Origin: Tabrizicola sp.
GTDB taxonomy: Bacteria; Pseudomonadota; Alphaproteobacteria; Rhodobacterales; Rhodobacteraceae
Length of the DNA stretch: 64,000 nucleotides
Direction of reading: 5' to 3'
NCBI RefSeq assembly: GCF_022842145.1
Contig: NZ_JALHQD010000001.1
Location: 130,127 to 194,126 of the forward strand
This document shows, in pieces, positions 37,554 through 46,289 of this stretch (the stretch's first letter is position 1; each line of letters starts with the position of its first letter). Made by a program: the position numbers and the translations under genes. The notes beneath the pieces are model-generated. The model was not told the origin of the DNA. It saw nothing but the letters and a program-made list of their open reading frames with translations, and did no database searches.

Positions 37554-37740
37554 GCCCCCTCTGTCCTTGCGCCATCTAGCGCGCCTGAGATCGTTATCCC
37601 TTCGGCGTCCCGACCGTGCCGGGAACTCTCCAGAGTCTGTCGTCAGCTACGGTCCCTTGCGCCTGAGAGTTTACCGGGGCGGTTGCTCCTTCGGCACCGT
37701 CGGGCAAGCGGGCCCGCCGGATTCTCCCGAACCTGACGAC
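37554..37740 (-). promoter_or_regulatory. Tandem glycine riboswitch upstream of gcvT
   Basis: The minus strand shows both glycine aptamers. Aptamer 1 has GCCGAAGGAGCAA (37683-37695) and AAACTCTCAGGCGCAAGG (within 37650-37672). Aptamer 2 has CTCTGGAGAG (37626-37635), GCCGAAGGGATAA (37594-37606) and an ending AAGGACAGAGG (37556-37568). The helix after ATCTCAGGCGC in aptamer 2 is extended. The 70-base expression platform runs to the gcvT start. In known cases glycine binding turns the operon on. Confidence 0.93.
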
Positions 37741-37822
37741 CTTTGCCTACCGCAAAGCCCCCCGATCGGGCAAGAGGAAATCGGAATGCGACGGTATGCC
37801 GAGCATCCGCGACCTTCCCCGG

Positions 37823-40800
37823 TCACGCCTGCAGCAGCACCCTTGCCTCATAACCCTTCAGGGTCATGCGGGCGGCAGGATAGGTTTCCGGGTCGTGAAG
37901 TTCGGGGAACAGCCGCAGAAGTTCATCCCTTTGCGGGTCGGGCATGCCGTCCAGCGTGCGCTTTCCCGGCTGGAAGCTTTCCGACCACATGCCATGCGTC
38001 AGGACGATCTGGTGGCAGTCGAACATGACATGCACATAGGTGACCGCGGCAAGCCTTTGCCGGACGCCATCCTGCCCGACCATCTGGATCGCTGGAATCA
38101 GAACTTCACCGGTGCCGAAGTAAAGCTCGCAGGCCGCGCCGCCGAACAGGACCCGGTGCTGCGGCGAGACCTGTACCAGGCGGTCGGGCACGCCGGGCCC
38201 GAAGGCATCGGCGTCGATGTCCACCGGCTGCAGGTTGGGGTCGGCCAGCAGATCGGCAAGCCCCACGCGGCGCTGGCCCACCCAGCGGACCGGCTGCGGC
38301 CCGTCGTCCAGCGTCAGCACCAGATCGCCCGGCCGCAGCTGTTCGACCGCGCGCGGACCCGTCGGCGTTTCGACCAGCATGCCCGCGGCAAAGCAGGGCA
38401 CGACCTGCTCGATCTCGGCGAAGTTCATCGTGCCAAGGACCGCGCCACTGGTATCGTAGAAGGTCACGGTTCCGGACTCGGCGCTGTTGTAGGCCACGTC
38501 CGTCCGCGCCCAGCCGTACCCCGACAGATCAAGGACGTCGAAGTCGTCGCCCCCGGCCCCGCCGTCGACAAAATCCCCCTGCGCGAAGTCGCCATCCCGC
38601 ATGAGGATGCTGTCACGGCCGTCGCCGCCCTCGACCCAGTCGGCCCCGCCACCGCCGTAGAGAAGGTCGTTCCCGCCCTCGGCGAAGATGCTGTCGGCTC
38701 CCGCATCACCAAAGACGGTGTCCGCATCGAAGCCGGTATAGACACGGTCCGCGCCGTCGCCGCCGTAGATCAGGTTGCGGCCCGTCAGCTGCACGCCTTC
38801 CTGGTCGTCGATGAATTCGTCTCCACCGCCGCCATACACGGTGTCGTCGCCACTGCCGAACAGCAGGTAGTCCCGCCCCTCGCCGCCCAGGATCGAATCC
38901 GAACCGTCGCCGCCGTAGACGGAATCGTCCTCGGACCCCGCATCGACCGTATCGTTGCCGTCGCCGCCATAGATCGTGTCGGTATTGCTCCCGCCGTCCA
39001 GGACGTCGTTGCCCGCATCGCCCGACAGGTTGTCCGCCTCGGTCCCGCCGAACAGCTGATCGTTGCCGATGCCGCCGACCAGGCTGTCCATGCCGGCGTC
39101 ACCGTAAAGGCGGTCGTTGCCATCCTCGCCCTGGATCCGGTCCGCGTCGGCGCCGCCATAGACGGTATCCTCGCCACCGCCGGTGCTGAGAGTGTCCAGC
39201 CCCGCGTCGCCGTACAGAATGTCATCCCCGGTTCCGCCGTTCAGGCTGTCCGCGTCACCGCCACCGAAAAGCGTATCGTTCCCCGCCCCACCCAGCAGGG
39301 TATCAAGACCGGCCTCGCCGAAGAGGCGGTCGTGCCCGTCCTCGCCGGCCAGACTGTCGGCCTCGACCCCGCCATAAAGCGTGTCGTCGCCGATCCCGCC
39401 CAAGAGCGTGTCCAGTCCGGCCTCGCCGTACAACAGGTCGCTGCCGTCGTCGCCCGACACCCGGTCGGCGTCGTTGCCACCGAACAGGGTATCATTGTCG
39501 GCCCCGCCCGAAAGGGTATCACCGCCCGCGTCGCCGTAAAGCAGATCGCCGCCTGCCTGCCCGGAAAGCTGGTCGCTGCCGTCCCCGCCGAACAGCCGGT
39601 CGCCGTTGCCGGTACCGCCGTAAAGCAGATCATTGCCACCGCCACCATAAAGGTCGCTCTGGGTATTGTGCGCCGTCAGCGTGTCGCCAAGGGCAGAGCC
39701 GATGACATTGTCCATGCCGGTCAGAGTGTCACCCAGGGCATCGCCGCCCGACCCCTGGCCTGTCAGCAGGTTGACGTTCACCCCCAGACCCGATCCGCTG
39801 TAATCGGCGGTGTCGCGGCCAGTCCCACCGCTCAGAAGGTCGGACCCGGTCCCGCCGACAAGCGTGTCATCCCCGGCCCCGCCTTGCAGCGTGTCCTGGC
39901 CGTCGTCGCCGAACAGCCGGTCGTTGCCGTCGTCCCCGGCCAAGCTGTCGGCCTCGGCCCCGCCATACAGAGTGTCCTCCCCGATGCCTCCGGCCAGCGT
40001 GTCGTTGCCTGCCTCGCCGTACAGAAGATCGTCGCCATCGTCGCCCGCAAGGCTGTCGGCGCTGTCGCCGCCGAACAGCCGGTCGTTGCCGAGCCCGCCG
40101 CTCAGCGTGTCGGCCGCGGCCTCACCGTAGAGAAGGTCATTGCCGTCCTCACCCGCCAGACTGTCGGAGTCGGTGCCCCCGAACAGCGTGTCCTCCCCGA
40201 TCCCGCCCAGCAGCGTGTCATTGCCCGCATCGCCGTGCAGCTGGTCGTTGCCGTCACCCCCGAACAGCCGGTCCGCCTCGGTCCCGCCAAAAAGCGTGTC
40301 GTCACCGGTGCCGCCATACAGCGTGTCGTTGCCCCCATCGCCGAAAAGCCGGTCATTGCCCGCCTCGCCCAGAAGGCTGTCCGCCTCGGTCCCACCGTAA
40401 AGCACATCGGTCCCGCCGCCGCCCGACAAGGTGTCGGCCCCGGCCTGACCCGACAGCGTGTCGCTCCCGTCGACATGCCCCGCCGCCAGGGGAGGCGTGC
40501 CGACCAGGGACGCGGTGGCAAGGTCGGTCTGGGCCAGCCCCGGCCCCGCGATGGTGGCGCTGAAGGCAGTTTCGCCCCAGTCCTCCCAGTAGAAAAGCTC
40601 GATGGAATAGGTCTGCCCCGCCTGCAGCGTCGCCGTCCCGCTCGCCTGGGTCGCAGTCTGCGCCCGGTCGTTGTCCAGGTTGAAGACGATGTTGCCCGAG
40701 GAATCCCGGATGATGATCCGCGACCCGTCGTCCGAGGTCACCCCGAAGGTATAGGTCCCCGAGGTCGAGACGTTCAGTGTCGACTGGTAGATGACCCCGA

Positions 40801-41122
40801 AATCGTCCTGGTTCGTCCCCTGTGCGGTCCCGGCCAGCGTGTTGCGCAGGGCAAGCACGTTGAACTCGTCGACATAGCCGGTGCCCTGCAGCGTGCCGGT
40901 CGAGATCGTCCCGGTCTGGTTCGTCGCATTGGTGAAGTCGCGCGTGTAGACCGAATAGGTCCACTGCCCGGACAGAGGTCCGTCGCCCGCGATCCGGTCG
41001 TCGCCAGAGCCGGCGTTGACCACATCGTTGCCACCCCCGGCGGTGAAGGTGTCATTCGTCGCGGTGCCGGTATAGGTGTTGCCGCCGGCCATTCCAGGCG
41101 TAGTGCTGGTGTTCTCCGCCAT
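37823..41122 (-). CDS. Large PA14-RTX-Hint calcium-binding protein
   Basis: This 1099-residue protein has no Sec signal and begins MAENTSTTPGMAGGNTYTG. Residues about 50-205 form a PA14-like beta domain (YTFGVTSDDGSRIIIRDS, YSIELFYWEDWGETAF). Residues about 215-870 are dozens of RTX nonapeptides of the form GGxGxDxLx that fold on calcium. Residues 910-1099 are a Hint domain starting PCFAAGMLVETPTGPR with a block-A Cys910 and a QVSPQHRVL histidine. RTX proteins leave by type I secretion; no exporter is nearby. A role in adhesion or matrix binding is inferred. A GGGAGAA site supports the start. Confidence 0.88.
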   Translation of the reverse strand: MAENTSTTPGMAGGNTYTGTATNDTFTAGGGNDVVNAGSGDDRIAGDGPLSGQWTYSVYTRDFTNATNQTGTISTGTLQGTGYVDEFNVLALRNTLAGTAQGTNQDDFGVIYQSTLNVSTSGTYTFGVTSDDGSRIIIRDSSGNIVFNLDNDRAQTATQASGTATLQAGQTYSIELFYWEDWGETAFSATIAGPGLAQTDLATASLVGTPPLAAGHVDGSDTLSGQAGADTLSGGGGTDVLYGGTEADSLLGEAGNDRLFGDGGNDTLYGGTGDDTLFGGTEADRLFGGDGNDQLHGDAGNDTLLGGIGEDTLFGGTDSDSLAGEDGNDLLYGEAAADTLSGGLGNDRLFGGDSADSLAGDDGDDLLYGEAGNDTLAGGIGEDTLYGGAEADSLAGDDGNDRLFGDDGQDTLQGGAGDDTLVGGTGSDLLSGGTGRDTADYSGSGLGVNVNLLTGQGSGGDALGDTLTGMDNVIGSALGDTLTAHNTQSDLYGGGGNDLLYGGTGNGDRLFGGDGSDQLSGQAGGDLLYGDAGGDTLSGGADNDTLFGGNDADRVSGDDGSDLLYGEAGLDTLLGGIGDDTLYGGVEADSLAGEDGHDRLFGEAGLDTLLGGAGNDTLFGGGDADSLNGGTGDDILYGDAGLDTLSTGGGEDTVYGGADADRIQGEDGNDRLYGDAGMDSLVGGIGNDQLFGGTEADNLSGDAGNDVLDGGSNTDTIYGGDGNDTVDAGSEDDSVYGGDGSDSILGGEGRDYLLFGSGDDTVYGGGGDEFIDDQEGVQLTGRNLIYGGDGADRVYTGFDADTVFGDAGADSIFAEGGNDLLYGGGGADWVEGGDGRDSILMRDGDFAQGDFVDGGAGGDDFDVLDLSGYGWARTDVAYNSAESGTVTFYDTSGAVLGTMNFAEIEQVVPCFAAGMLVETPTGPRAVEQLRPGDLVLTLDDGPQPVRWVGQRRVGLADLLADPNLQPVDIDADAFGPGVPDRLVQVSPQHRVLFGGAACELYFGTGEVLIPAIQMVGQDGVRQRLAAVTYVHVMFDCHQIVLTHGMWSESFQPGKRTLDGMPDPQRDELLRLFPELHDPETYPAARMTLKGYEARVLLQA

Positions 41123-41194
41123 AGGCTTCTCCCGTGTCGCGCATCACGGGAGTAGCAGCTTATGCTTGATGAGAACTTAACCAGAACGGAAGGG

Positions 41195-42601
41195 CTAAGC
41201 CCGCCGCTCGCCGGGGCTGGCCACGGGCTCCGTTTCGGGCGCGGGGTCAGGTACCGGGCGGCCACGCGGCGCCGGCATGACCGGAGAGCGGATCGCCAGC
41301 AGCGCCAGCCAGGCGGCGGCAAAGCCGAACACCACTCCGCCCAGGGCCTGGCCCACCAGCACGCCCTGCGCGCCCCAGTGCTGACCCAGCCACAGCGCCA
41401 GCGGAATGGTTCCCACGGTGTGCCGCCCCCAGTTCACCACCGTGGACCAGAAGGGCCGGCCCAGGTTGTTGCAGACTGCATTGCCGACAAAGATCATGCC
41501 GTTGAAGAACCACAAAAGCGCAAGCGGCCCGCAGAACAGGAACACCAGATCCCGCGTCAGACCCTCGGCCCGGAAGGCATCCGCAATCGGACCGCGCAGG
41601 ACGTACAGCAGCCCCGAGACAAGCACGATCACCAGCGCGGTGAAGACCAGCGCGTCCCAGAAGGTCCGCCGCACCCGGTCCATCCGGCCCGCGCCGAAGT
41701 TCTGGCCGATGATCGGCCCGATGGCCCCGGCCAAAGCGAAGATCACCCCGAAAGCCACCGGCGTCAGCCGCCCGGCAATCGCCATGCCCGCCACCGCGGC
41801 CTCGCCATAGGCGCTCGTCGCCCGCGTCACGAAAGCCTGGCCCACGGGCGTCGCCACCTGGGTCAGGATCGCCGGCACCGCGATGGCCCAGATCGGCGCC
41901 ATGTCCGCCACGACCTGTCCGGGAGTCGGCCGGTCGAACCCGCCATATTTCGCGGTGATCGGCCGCAGCGCCATCCAGGCGATCACGATGCGGGCCGCCA
42001 CCGATGCAATCGCCGCCCCGGTCAGCTCCCAGCCGAAGCCGAAGATCAGGATCGGGTCCAGCACCGCCGTCGCCACCGCGCCCCAGACCGTCGCCATCAT
42101 CGCCGCCCGCGCATCACCGTGGCTGCGCAGGATCGCACCGCCGATCATGCCGACCATCAGCAGGGGCTGCGACGGGACGACGATCTGCAGGAAATGCACC
42201 GCCAGCGCCGCTGTCTCGCCCGTGGCACCCAGAAGGCCGACGAGCGGTGTCAGGAACAACCAGACGACCGCGGCGAAGATCGAGCCGGCCACAAAGCTCA
42301 GCACCAGCCCCGTGGTCGCCTTCTCCCGCGCCAGGACCGGATCGCGCGCGCCCAGCGCCCGCGCCACCAGGGCGCCCACGGCGATGGACATGCCGATGCC
42401 GAAGCTTGTGGTGAAGAACAGGATCGCCCCGGCATAACCGATCGCCGCCGCCAGCTCCTCGCGGCCCAGCATCGCGATGTAAAGCATGTTGATCAGGTCG
42501 ACGACGAACACCGCCATCAGCCCGACCGACGAGGTCAGCGCCATCACCGACACGTGCCGGAACAGGTTGCCTTCGACAAATTTCGCCTGCGCCCCGGCCA
42601 T
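41195..42601 (-). CDS. MATE-family efflux transporter
   Basis: This 468-residue inner-membrane antiporter has twelve predicted segments in two homologous halves and MATE-typical segments such as VVDLINMLYIAMLG, FGIGMSIAVGALVARALGA and GPIIGQNFGAGR. Members export cationic drugs, metabolites or siderophores using proton or sodium gradients. The C-terminal 30 residues are a Pro/Glu-rich cytosolic tail. It follows gltX across repeat copy C. Confidence 0.9.
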   Translation of the reverse strand: MAGAQAKFVEGNLFRHVSVMALTSSVGLMAVFVVDLINMLYIAMLGREELAAAIGYAGAILFFTTSFGIGMSIAVGALVARALGARDPVLAREKATTGLVLSFVAGSIFAAVVWLFLTPLVGLLGATGETAALAVHFLQIVVPSQPLLMVGMIGGAILRSHGDARAAMMATVWGAVATAVLDPILIFGFGWELTGAAIASVAARIVIAWMALRPITAKYGGFDRPTPGQVVADMAPIWAIAVPAILTQVATPVGQAFVTRATSAYGEAAVAGMAIAGRLTPVAFGVIFALAGAIGPIIGQNFGAGRMDRVRRTFWDALVFTALVIVLVSGLLYVLRGPIADAFRAEGLTRDLVFLFCGPLALLWFFNGMIFVGNAVCNNLGRPFWSTVVNWGRHTVGTIPLALWLGQHWGAQGVLVGQALGGVVFGFAAAWLALLAIRSPVMPAPRGRPVPDPAPETEPVASPGERRA

Positions 42602-42610
42602 GCCAAAGCC

Positions 42611-42668
42611 CTTTCACATTTGCTCAAATATCCTCGGGAGGGTCCGGGAGGGCAGACAGCCCTCCCGG
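42611..42668 (-). repeat. Dispersed intergenic element, copy C, with hairpin
   Basis: On the minus strand, a 10-bp CCGGGAGGGC/GCCCTCCCGG hairpin (42644-42668) follows the gltX stop and is itself followed by a C-rich run and GGATATTTGAGCAAATG. The element fills the gltX to MATE gap and likely ends or processes the gltX message. Copies A, B and D are at 16491, 35920 and 58773. Confidence 0.72.
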
Positions 42669-42681
42669 GGTCAGCCCAGGT

Positions 42682-44007
42682 TCAGACGCTTGGCACCTTG
42701 TGCAGAAGCGGCATCACGTCCGCCATCTCCGGCCCGGCATCGCGCCCGGTCAGCGCGCGGCGCAGCGGGCGGAACAGGTCCTTGCCCTTGCGCCCCGTGG
42801 CGTCCTTGACGGCCTGCGTCCACTCGCCCCAGGTGGCCTGGGTCCATGGCTTCGGCGGCAGCAGCGTCAGGGCTTGCGCCACGAAATCCCGGTCCGCCGG
42901 ATCGATCACCGGCTCGGCCCCGTCGCGGAACAGGGTCCACCATTCCTCAAGGTCGGCCATGACAGTGATGTTGCCCTTGGCCACGGCCCAGAAAGCCTCG
43001 CCCTGTGCCTCGGGCACCCCAAGGTCCAGCACCTTGTCCTTCACCGCCTCATAGGGCAGCGACTGCACGTGGTGACGGGTCAGCGGGAACAGGTCCTCGG
43101 CATCGAACTTGGTGGGCGCCGCCCCGAAGGACCCCACCTCGAAGCCCGCCACCAGCTCTTCCATGTTGGCCGCCAGTTCCACCGGCTTTGACGACCCCAG
43201 CCGCGACATGAGGGACAGAAGCGCCATCGGCTCCACCCCCCGCGCCCGCAGGTCGCGCAAGCTCAGGACGCCCAGCCGCTTGGACAATTCCTCGCCCTGC
43301 GGTCCGGTCAGCAGCGAATGGTGGGCGAAGGTCGGAGGGGTCCCCCCCAGCGCCTTCATGATCTGGATCTGCGTCGCCGTGTTCGTCACGTGGTCCGCGC
43401 CACGAACGATGTGCGTGACGCCCATATCCACGTCGTCGACCGACGAGGCGAAGGTGTACAGCACCTGCCCGTCCGCCTTGATCAGCACCGGGTCCGAGAC
43501 ACTGGCGGCGTCGATCGAGATGTCGCCGATGATCCCGTCCTGCCACTCGATCCGCTCCAGATCCAGCTTGAAGCGCCAGTAGCCCTGCCGTCCCTCGGCG
43601 CGGTAGGCGTCCTTCTGCGCTTCGGTCAGCGACAGCGCCGCGCGGTCATAGACCGGGGGCTTGCCCATGTTCAGCTGCTTCTTCCGTTTCAGGTCCAGCT
43701 CGACGGGGGTCTCGAAACACTCATAGAACCGCCCCGCGGCCTTCAGCTGTTCCGCCGCCTCGGCGTAGCGGCCCATGCGCTTGGACTGCTGCTCGATCCG
43801 GTCATAGCGGATGCCCAGCCAGTCGAGGTCCGCCTTCAGCCCGTCGATGTATTCCTGCTTCGACCGTTCCTGGTCCGTATCATCCAGCCGCAGGATGAAC
43901 GTCCCGCCGTTCTGGCGCGCGATCAGGTAGTTCATCAGCGCGGTGCGCAGATTGCCCACATGGATCCAGCCGGTGGGCGAGGGGGCGAAGCGGGTGGTTA
44001 CGGTCAT
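42682..44007 (-). CDS. gltX: Glutamate-tRNA ligase
   Basis: This 441-residue class I synthetase has the HIGH-type motif as HVGN (residues 16-19, in PSPTGWIHVGNLRTAL) and the KMSKS-type motif in EELSKRLGV. It charges tRNA-Glu. Alphaproteobacteria often carry two gltX genes, one of which also acts on tRNA-Gln later corrected by GatCAB; which one this is cannot be told here. It is monocistronic or leads into the MATE gene through repeat copy C. Confidence 0.95.
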   Translation of the reverse strand: MTVTTRFAPSPTGWIHVGNLRTALMNYLIARQNGGTFILRLDDTDQERSKQEYIDGLKADLDWLGIRYDRIEQQSKRMGRYAEAAEQLKAAGRFYECFETPVELDLKRKKQLNMGKPPVYDRAALSLTEAQKDAYRAEGRQGYWRFKLDLERIEWQDGIIGDISIDAASVSDPVLIKADGQVLYTFASSVDDVDMGVTHIVRGADHVTNTATQIQIMKALGGTPPTFAHHSLLTGPQGEELSKRLGVLSLRDLRARGVEPMALLSLMSRLGSSKPVELAANMEELVAGFEVGSFGAAPTKFDAEDLFPLTRHHVQSLPYEAVKDKVLDLGVPEAQGEAFWAVAKGNITVMADLEEWWTLFRDGAEPVIDPADRDFVAQALTLLPPKPWTQATWGEWTQAVKDATGRKGKDLFRPLRRALTGRDAGPEMADVMPLLHKVPSV

Positions 44008-44187
44008 GGGTCGGGCTCCTTGAACCGCCCTTCCCTGTCACAAGCCCCGCGCCTTGTCCAGTTTCGCGCCGTCCATGCGCCTTCCGTGGCCACGCCGTCC
44101 AAGGGGTTCCGCTTCGGCGGGGAAACGCGCCACTGGCGCCTTTCCGCTTCCGCCTTGCACCCCCGACGACGGCTCGGCGCCGCAAGG

Positions 44188-44613
44188 TCAGACCGGATGC
44201 ACCGGCCACTGCCGCCGCAACGCCTCCAGCCCCGCCTGGATCAGCTCGCGCAAGACACCCTCGTCCACCGCGTCGAGCCGCTTCACATAAAGACAGGCCT
44301 TCGTCATCCGGTGCGGGCCAAGCCGGGCCAGGATCGGAGCAAGGGCCTCTCCCCCCGCCATCAGGTAGATCGACAGCTCTGCCTTCCGCGGCGAGAAACC
44401 CGTGGCCAGGCTCTCCCCGCCATGCCCGCTGGCGTACCGATAGACATACCGCCCGAACCCCACCATCGACGGCCCCCAGAGCCGCGGCTCCCAGCCCGTC
44501 ACCTCGGCGAAGATCGCCAGCAACCGCTCAGCCTCCTCCCGCTGCGCAGGCTCCACGCCCCCCAGCCAAGCGCCCCGGTCCAAAGGCGCGCTCTTCGTCT
44601 TCGCTTCGGCCAT
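44188..44613 (-). CDS. DUF1801 domain protein
   Basis: This 141-residue protein shows the DUF1801 layout: a helical start, EPRLWGPSMVGFGRYVYRYA, then GFSPRKAELSIYLM and KACLYVKRLDAVD. The fold is shared with small YdhG-like proteins of unknown function. A GGAGG site precedes the ATG at 44613. It is divergent from the zincin gene. Confidence 0.82.
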   Translation of the reverse strand: MAEAKTKSAPLDRGAWLGGVEPAQREEAERLLAIFAEVTGWEPRLWGPSMVGFGRYVYRYASGHGGESLATGFSPRKAELSIYLMAGGEALAPILARLGPHRMTKACLYVKRLDAVDEGVLRELIQAGLEALRRQWPVHPV

Positions 44614-44697
44614 CTGCACCTCCGTTTTTCTGAACCTACCACGAACCCGCACGCCGCGCCCCTTCCCCCCGACTGCCGCCGTCCCTATCTTCCCCAC

Positions 44698-45108
44698 ATG
44701 ACCAACCCAGCCCCCGACAGCATCGCCCCCTCCCTTGCCCTGATCGAGCAGCTTGCCCACGAGGCGATCTCCACCCTGCCCGAACCCTTCCGCGCGCCCG
44801 CTACCCACATCCGCCTGCGGATCGAGGAGTTCCCGGACGAGGACATGCTGGAGGAACTCAACGTCGACGACGCCTTCGAGCTGACCGGCCTTTACGACGG
44901 CATCCCGCTGACCGAGAAGTCCACCGCCGACCAGGTGACCAAGCCCGACGTGATCTGGCTTTTCCGCCGCCCGATCCTGGACGAATGGTGCGAACGCGGC
45001 GACGTGTCGATACAGGAACTTGTGTCCCACGTCGTGGTTCACGAACTGGCGCATCACTTTGGCTGGTCCGACGACCAGATCGCCGCCATCGACCGCTGGT
45101 GGGAGTGA
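44698..45108 (+). CDS. Minimal zincin metallopeptidase family protein
   Basis: This 136-residue protein contains a zinc-binding HELAHHFGWSDD motif (His115, Glu116, His119, probably Asp125) near its C-terminus. It belongs to the short zincin family (DUF1025/Zincin_1) with a conserved GLYDGIPL segment. Although the metal site is complete, proteolytic activity has not been clearly shown for the family. It stands alone between the DUF1801 and metallo-hydrolase genes. Confidence 0.85.
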   Translation: MTNPAPDSIAPSLALIEQLAHEAISTLPEPFRAPATHIRLRIEEFPDEDMLEELNVDDAFELTGLYDGIPLTEKSTADQVTKPDVIWLFRRPILDEWCERGDVSIQELVSHVVVHELAHHFGWSDDQIAAIDRWWE

Positions 45109-45229
45109 CCCGGTTCCCGGCCGACCTGCACAGGCAATGTGCAGGCCCGCACGCCGCATGACGCGCCCGTGACCTGACTCCTCGTTGGGCAGACCTATCC
45201 TTGCGTCACCCAACTTCAGGAGGACAAGA

Positions 45230-46159
45230 ATGACCCGACTTTCCCGCCGTCAGGCGCTTTTCGCCGGTGCCACCATGCCGCTTGCCGCTGCCCTCCCCCT
45301 CCCCGTCTTTGCCAAGGCCGAGATGCAGGGTTCAGGCTTTGCGCCCTGGAACCGCTTCAAGCTGGGCAGCTTCGAGGTGACGACCCTCCTTGCCGGCACC
45401 CGCGCGGGCGACAAGCCGCAGGAGACCTTCGGCACCAATGCCTCGCCCGAGGACTTCGCCGCGCTGTCCGCCGCGAACTTCATCCCGGCCGACAAGACGC
45501 AGAACTTCTTCACGCCGACCGTGGTCAACACCGGCGCGGAACTGGTGCTCTTCGACACCGGCCTTGCGGCCGAGGGCACCCTCGCCGCGCTGACCGCCGC
45601 AGGCTACACGCCCGACCAGATCGACGTTGTCGTCCTGACCCACATGCACGGCGACCACATCGGCGGGCTGATGGGTGCCGACGGCACCACCCCGACCTTC
45701 ACCAATGCCCGCTACGTCACCGGCGCGGTCGAGCACAACCACTGGTCCGGGGCCGCCAACGAAGGCTTCGACAAGAACGTGAAGCCCTTGAACGACAAGA
45801 TCACCTTCCTTGACGACGGCGGGTCGGTCGCTTCGGGCATCACCGGCATGGCCGCCTTCGGCCACTCGCCCGGGCACATGATCTACAGCGTGGAATCGGA
45901 GGGCCAGCGCCTGATGATCACCGCCGACACAGCCAACCACTACGTCTGGTCGCTGCAAAAGCCCGACTGGGAAGTCCGCTTCGACGCCGACAAGGCCGCG
46001 GCCGCCGCAGTGCGCAAGCAGGTCTTCGGGTTGATCGCCGCCGACAGGATTCCCTTCATCGGCTATCACATGCCCTTCCCCGGCCTGGGCTACGTCGAAC
46101 AGATGAGCGACGGCTTCCGCTACGTCCCCGCCAGCTATCAGCTTTTGCTGAACGGCTGA
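45230..46159 (+). CDS. Tat-exported MBL-fold metallo-hydrolase
   Basis: This 309-residue protein has a twin-arginine signal (MTRLSRRQALFAGATMPLAA, cleavage near VFAKA) and a metallo-beta-lactamase fold with LTHMHGDHIGG (His138, His140, Asp142, His143) and later FGHSPGHM and TADTANHY. The Tat signal implies folding with metals before export. Lactonase- or hydrolase-type activity is typical of such proteins; the substrate is unknown. An AGGAGG site lies seven bases before the ATG. Confidence 0.88.
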   Translation: MTRLSRRQALFAGATMPLAAALPLPVFAKAEMQGSGFAPWNRFKLGSFEVTTLLAGTRAGDKPQETFGTNASPEDFAALSAANFIPADKTQNFFTPTVVNTGAELVLFDTGLAAEGTLAALTAAGYTPDQIDVVVLTHMHGDHIGGLMGADGTTPTFTNARYVTGAVEHNHWSGAANEGFDKNVKPLNDKITFLDDGGSVASGITGMAAFGHSPGHMIYSVESEGQRLMITADTANHYVWSLQKPDWEVRFDADKAAAAAVRKQVFGLIAADRIPFIGYHMPFPGLGYVEQMSDGFRYVPASYQLLLNG

Positions 46160-46289
46160 CCCGCACTGGGTTGCTCCCCTCCGGGGCACTGCCTGTCTTA
46201 ACAAGTTTGCCCCCGGCGTCCCCTCGTCCGGGGGCAGTTCCATTTCTGGTGGAAGCCCTTATGATAGCGGTAACAGCCACAGGTGCCGC

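Noticed and set aside
38600-40500. Short tandem periodicity that could suggest a CRISPR array or satellite
   Set aside because: The period is 27 bases, in frame and degenerate, encoding RTX nonapeptides, with no spacers of constant repeat.
37796-41155. A 1119-codon open frame on the plus strand opposite the RTX gene
   Set aside because: It mirrors the periodic, GC-rich RTX gene; its valine/alanine-rich repetitive translation has no family resemblance, while the minus strand has domains and a ribosome site.
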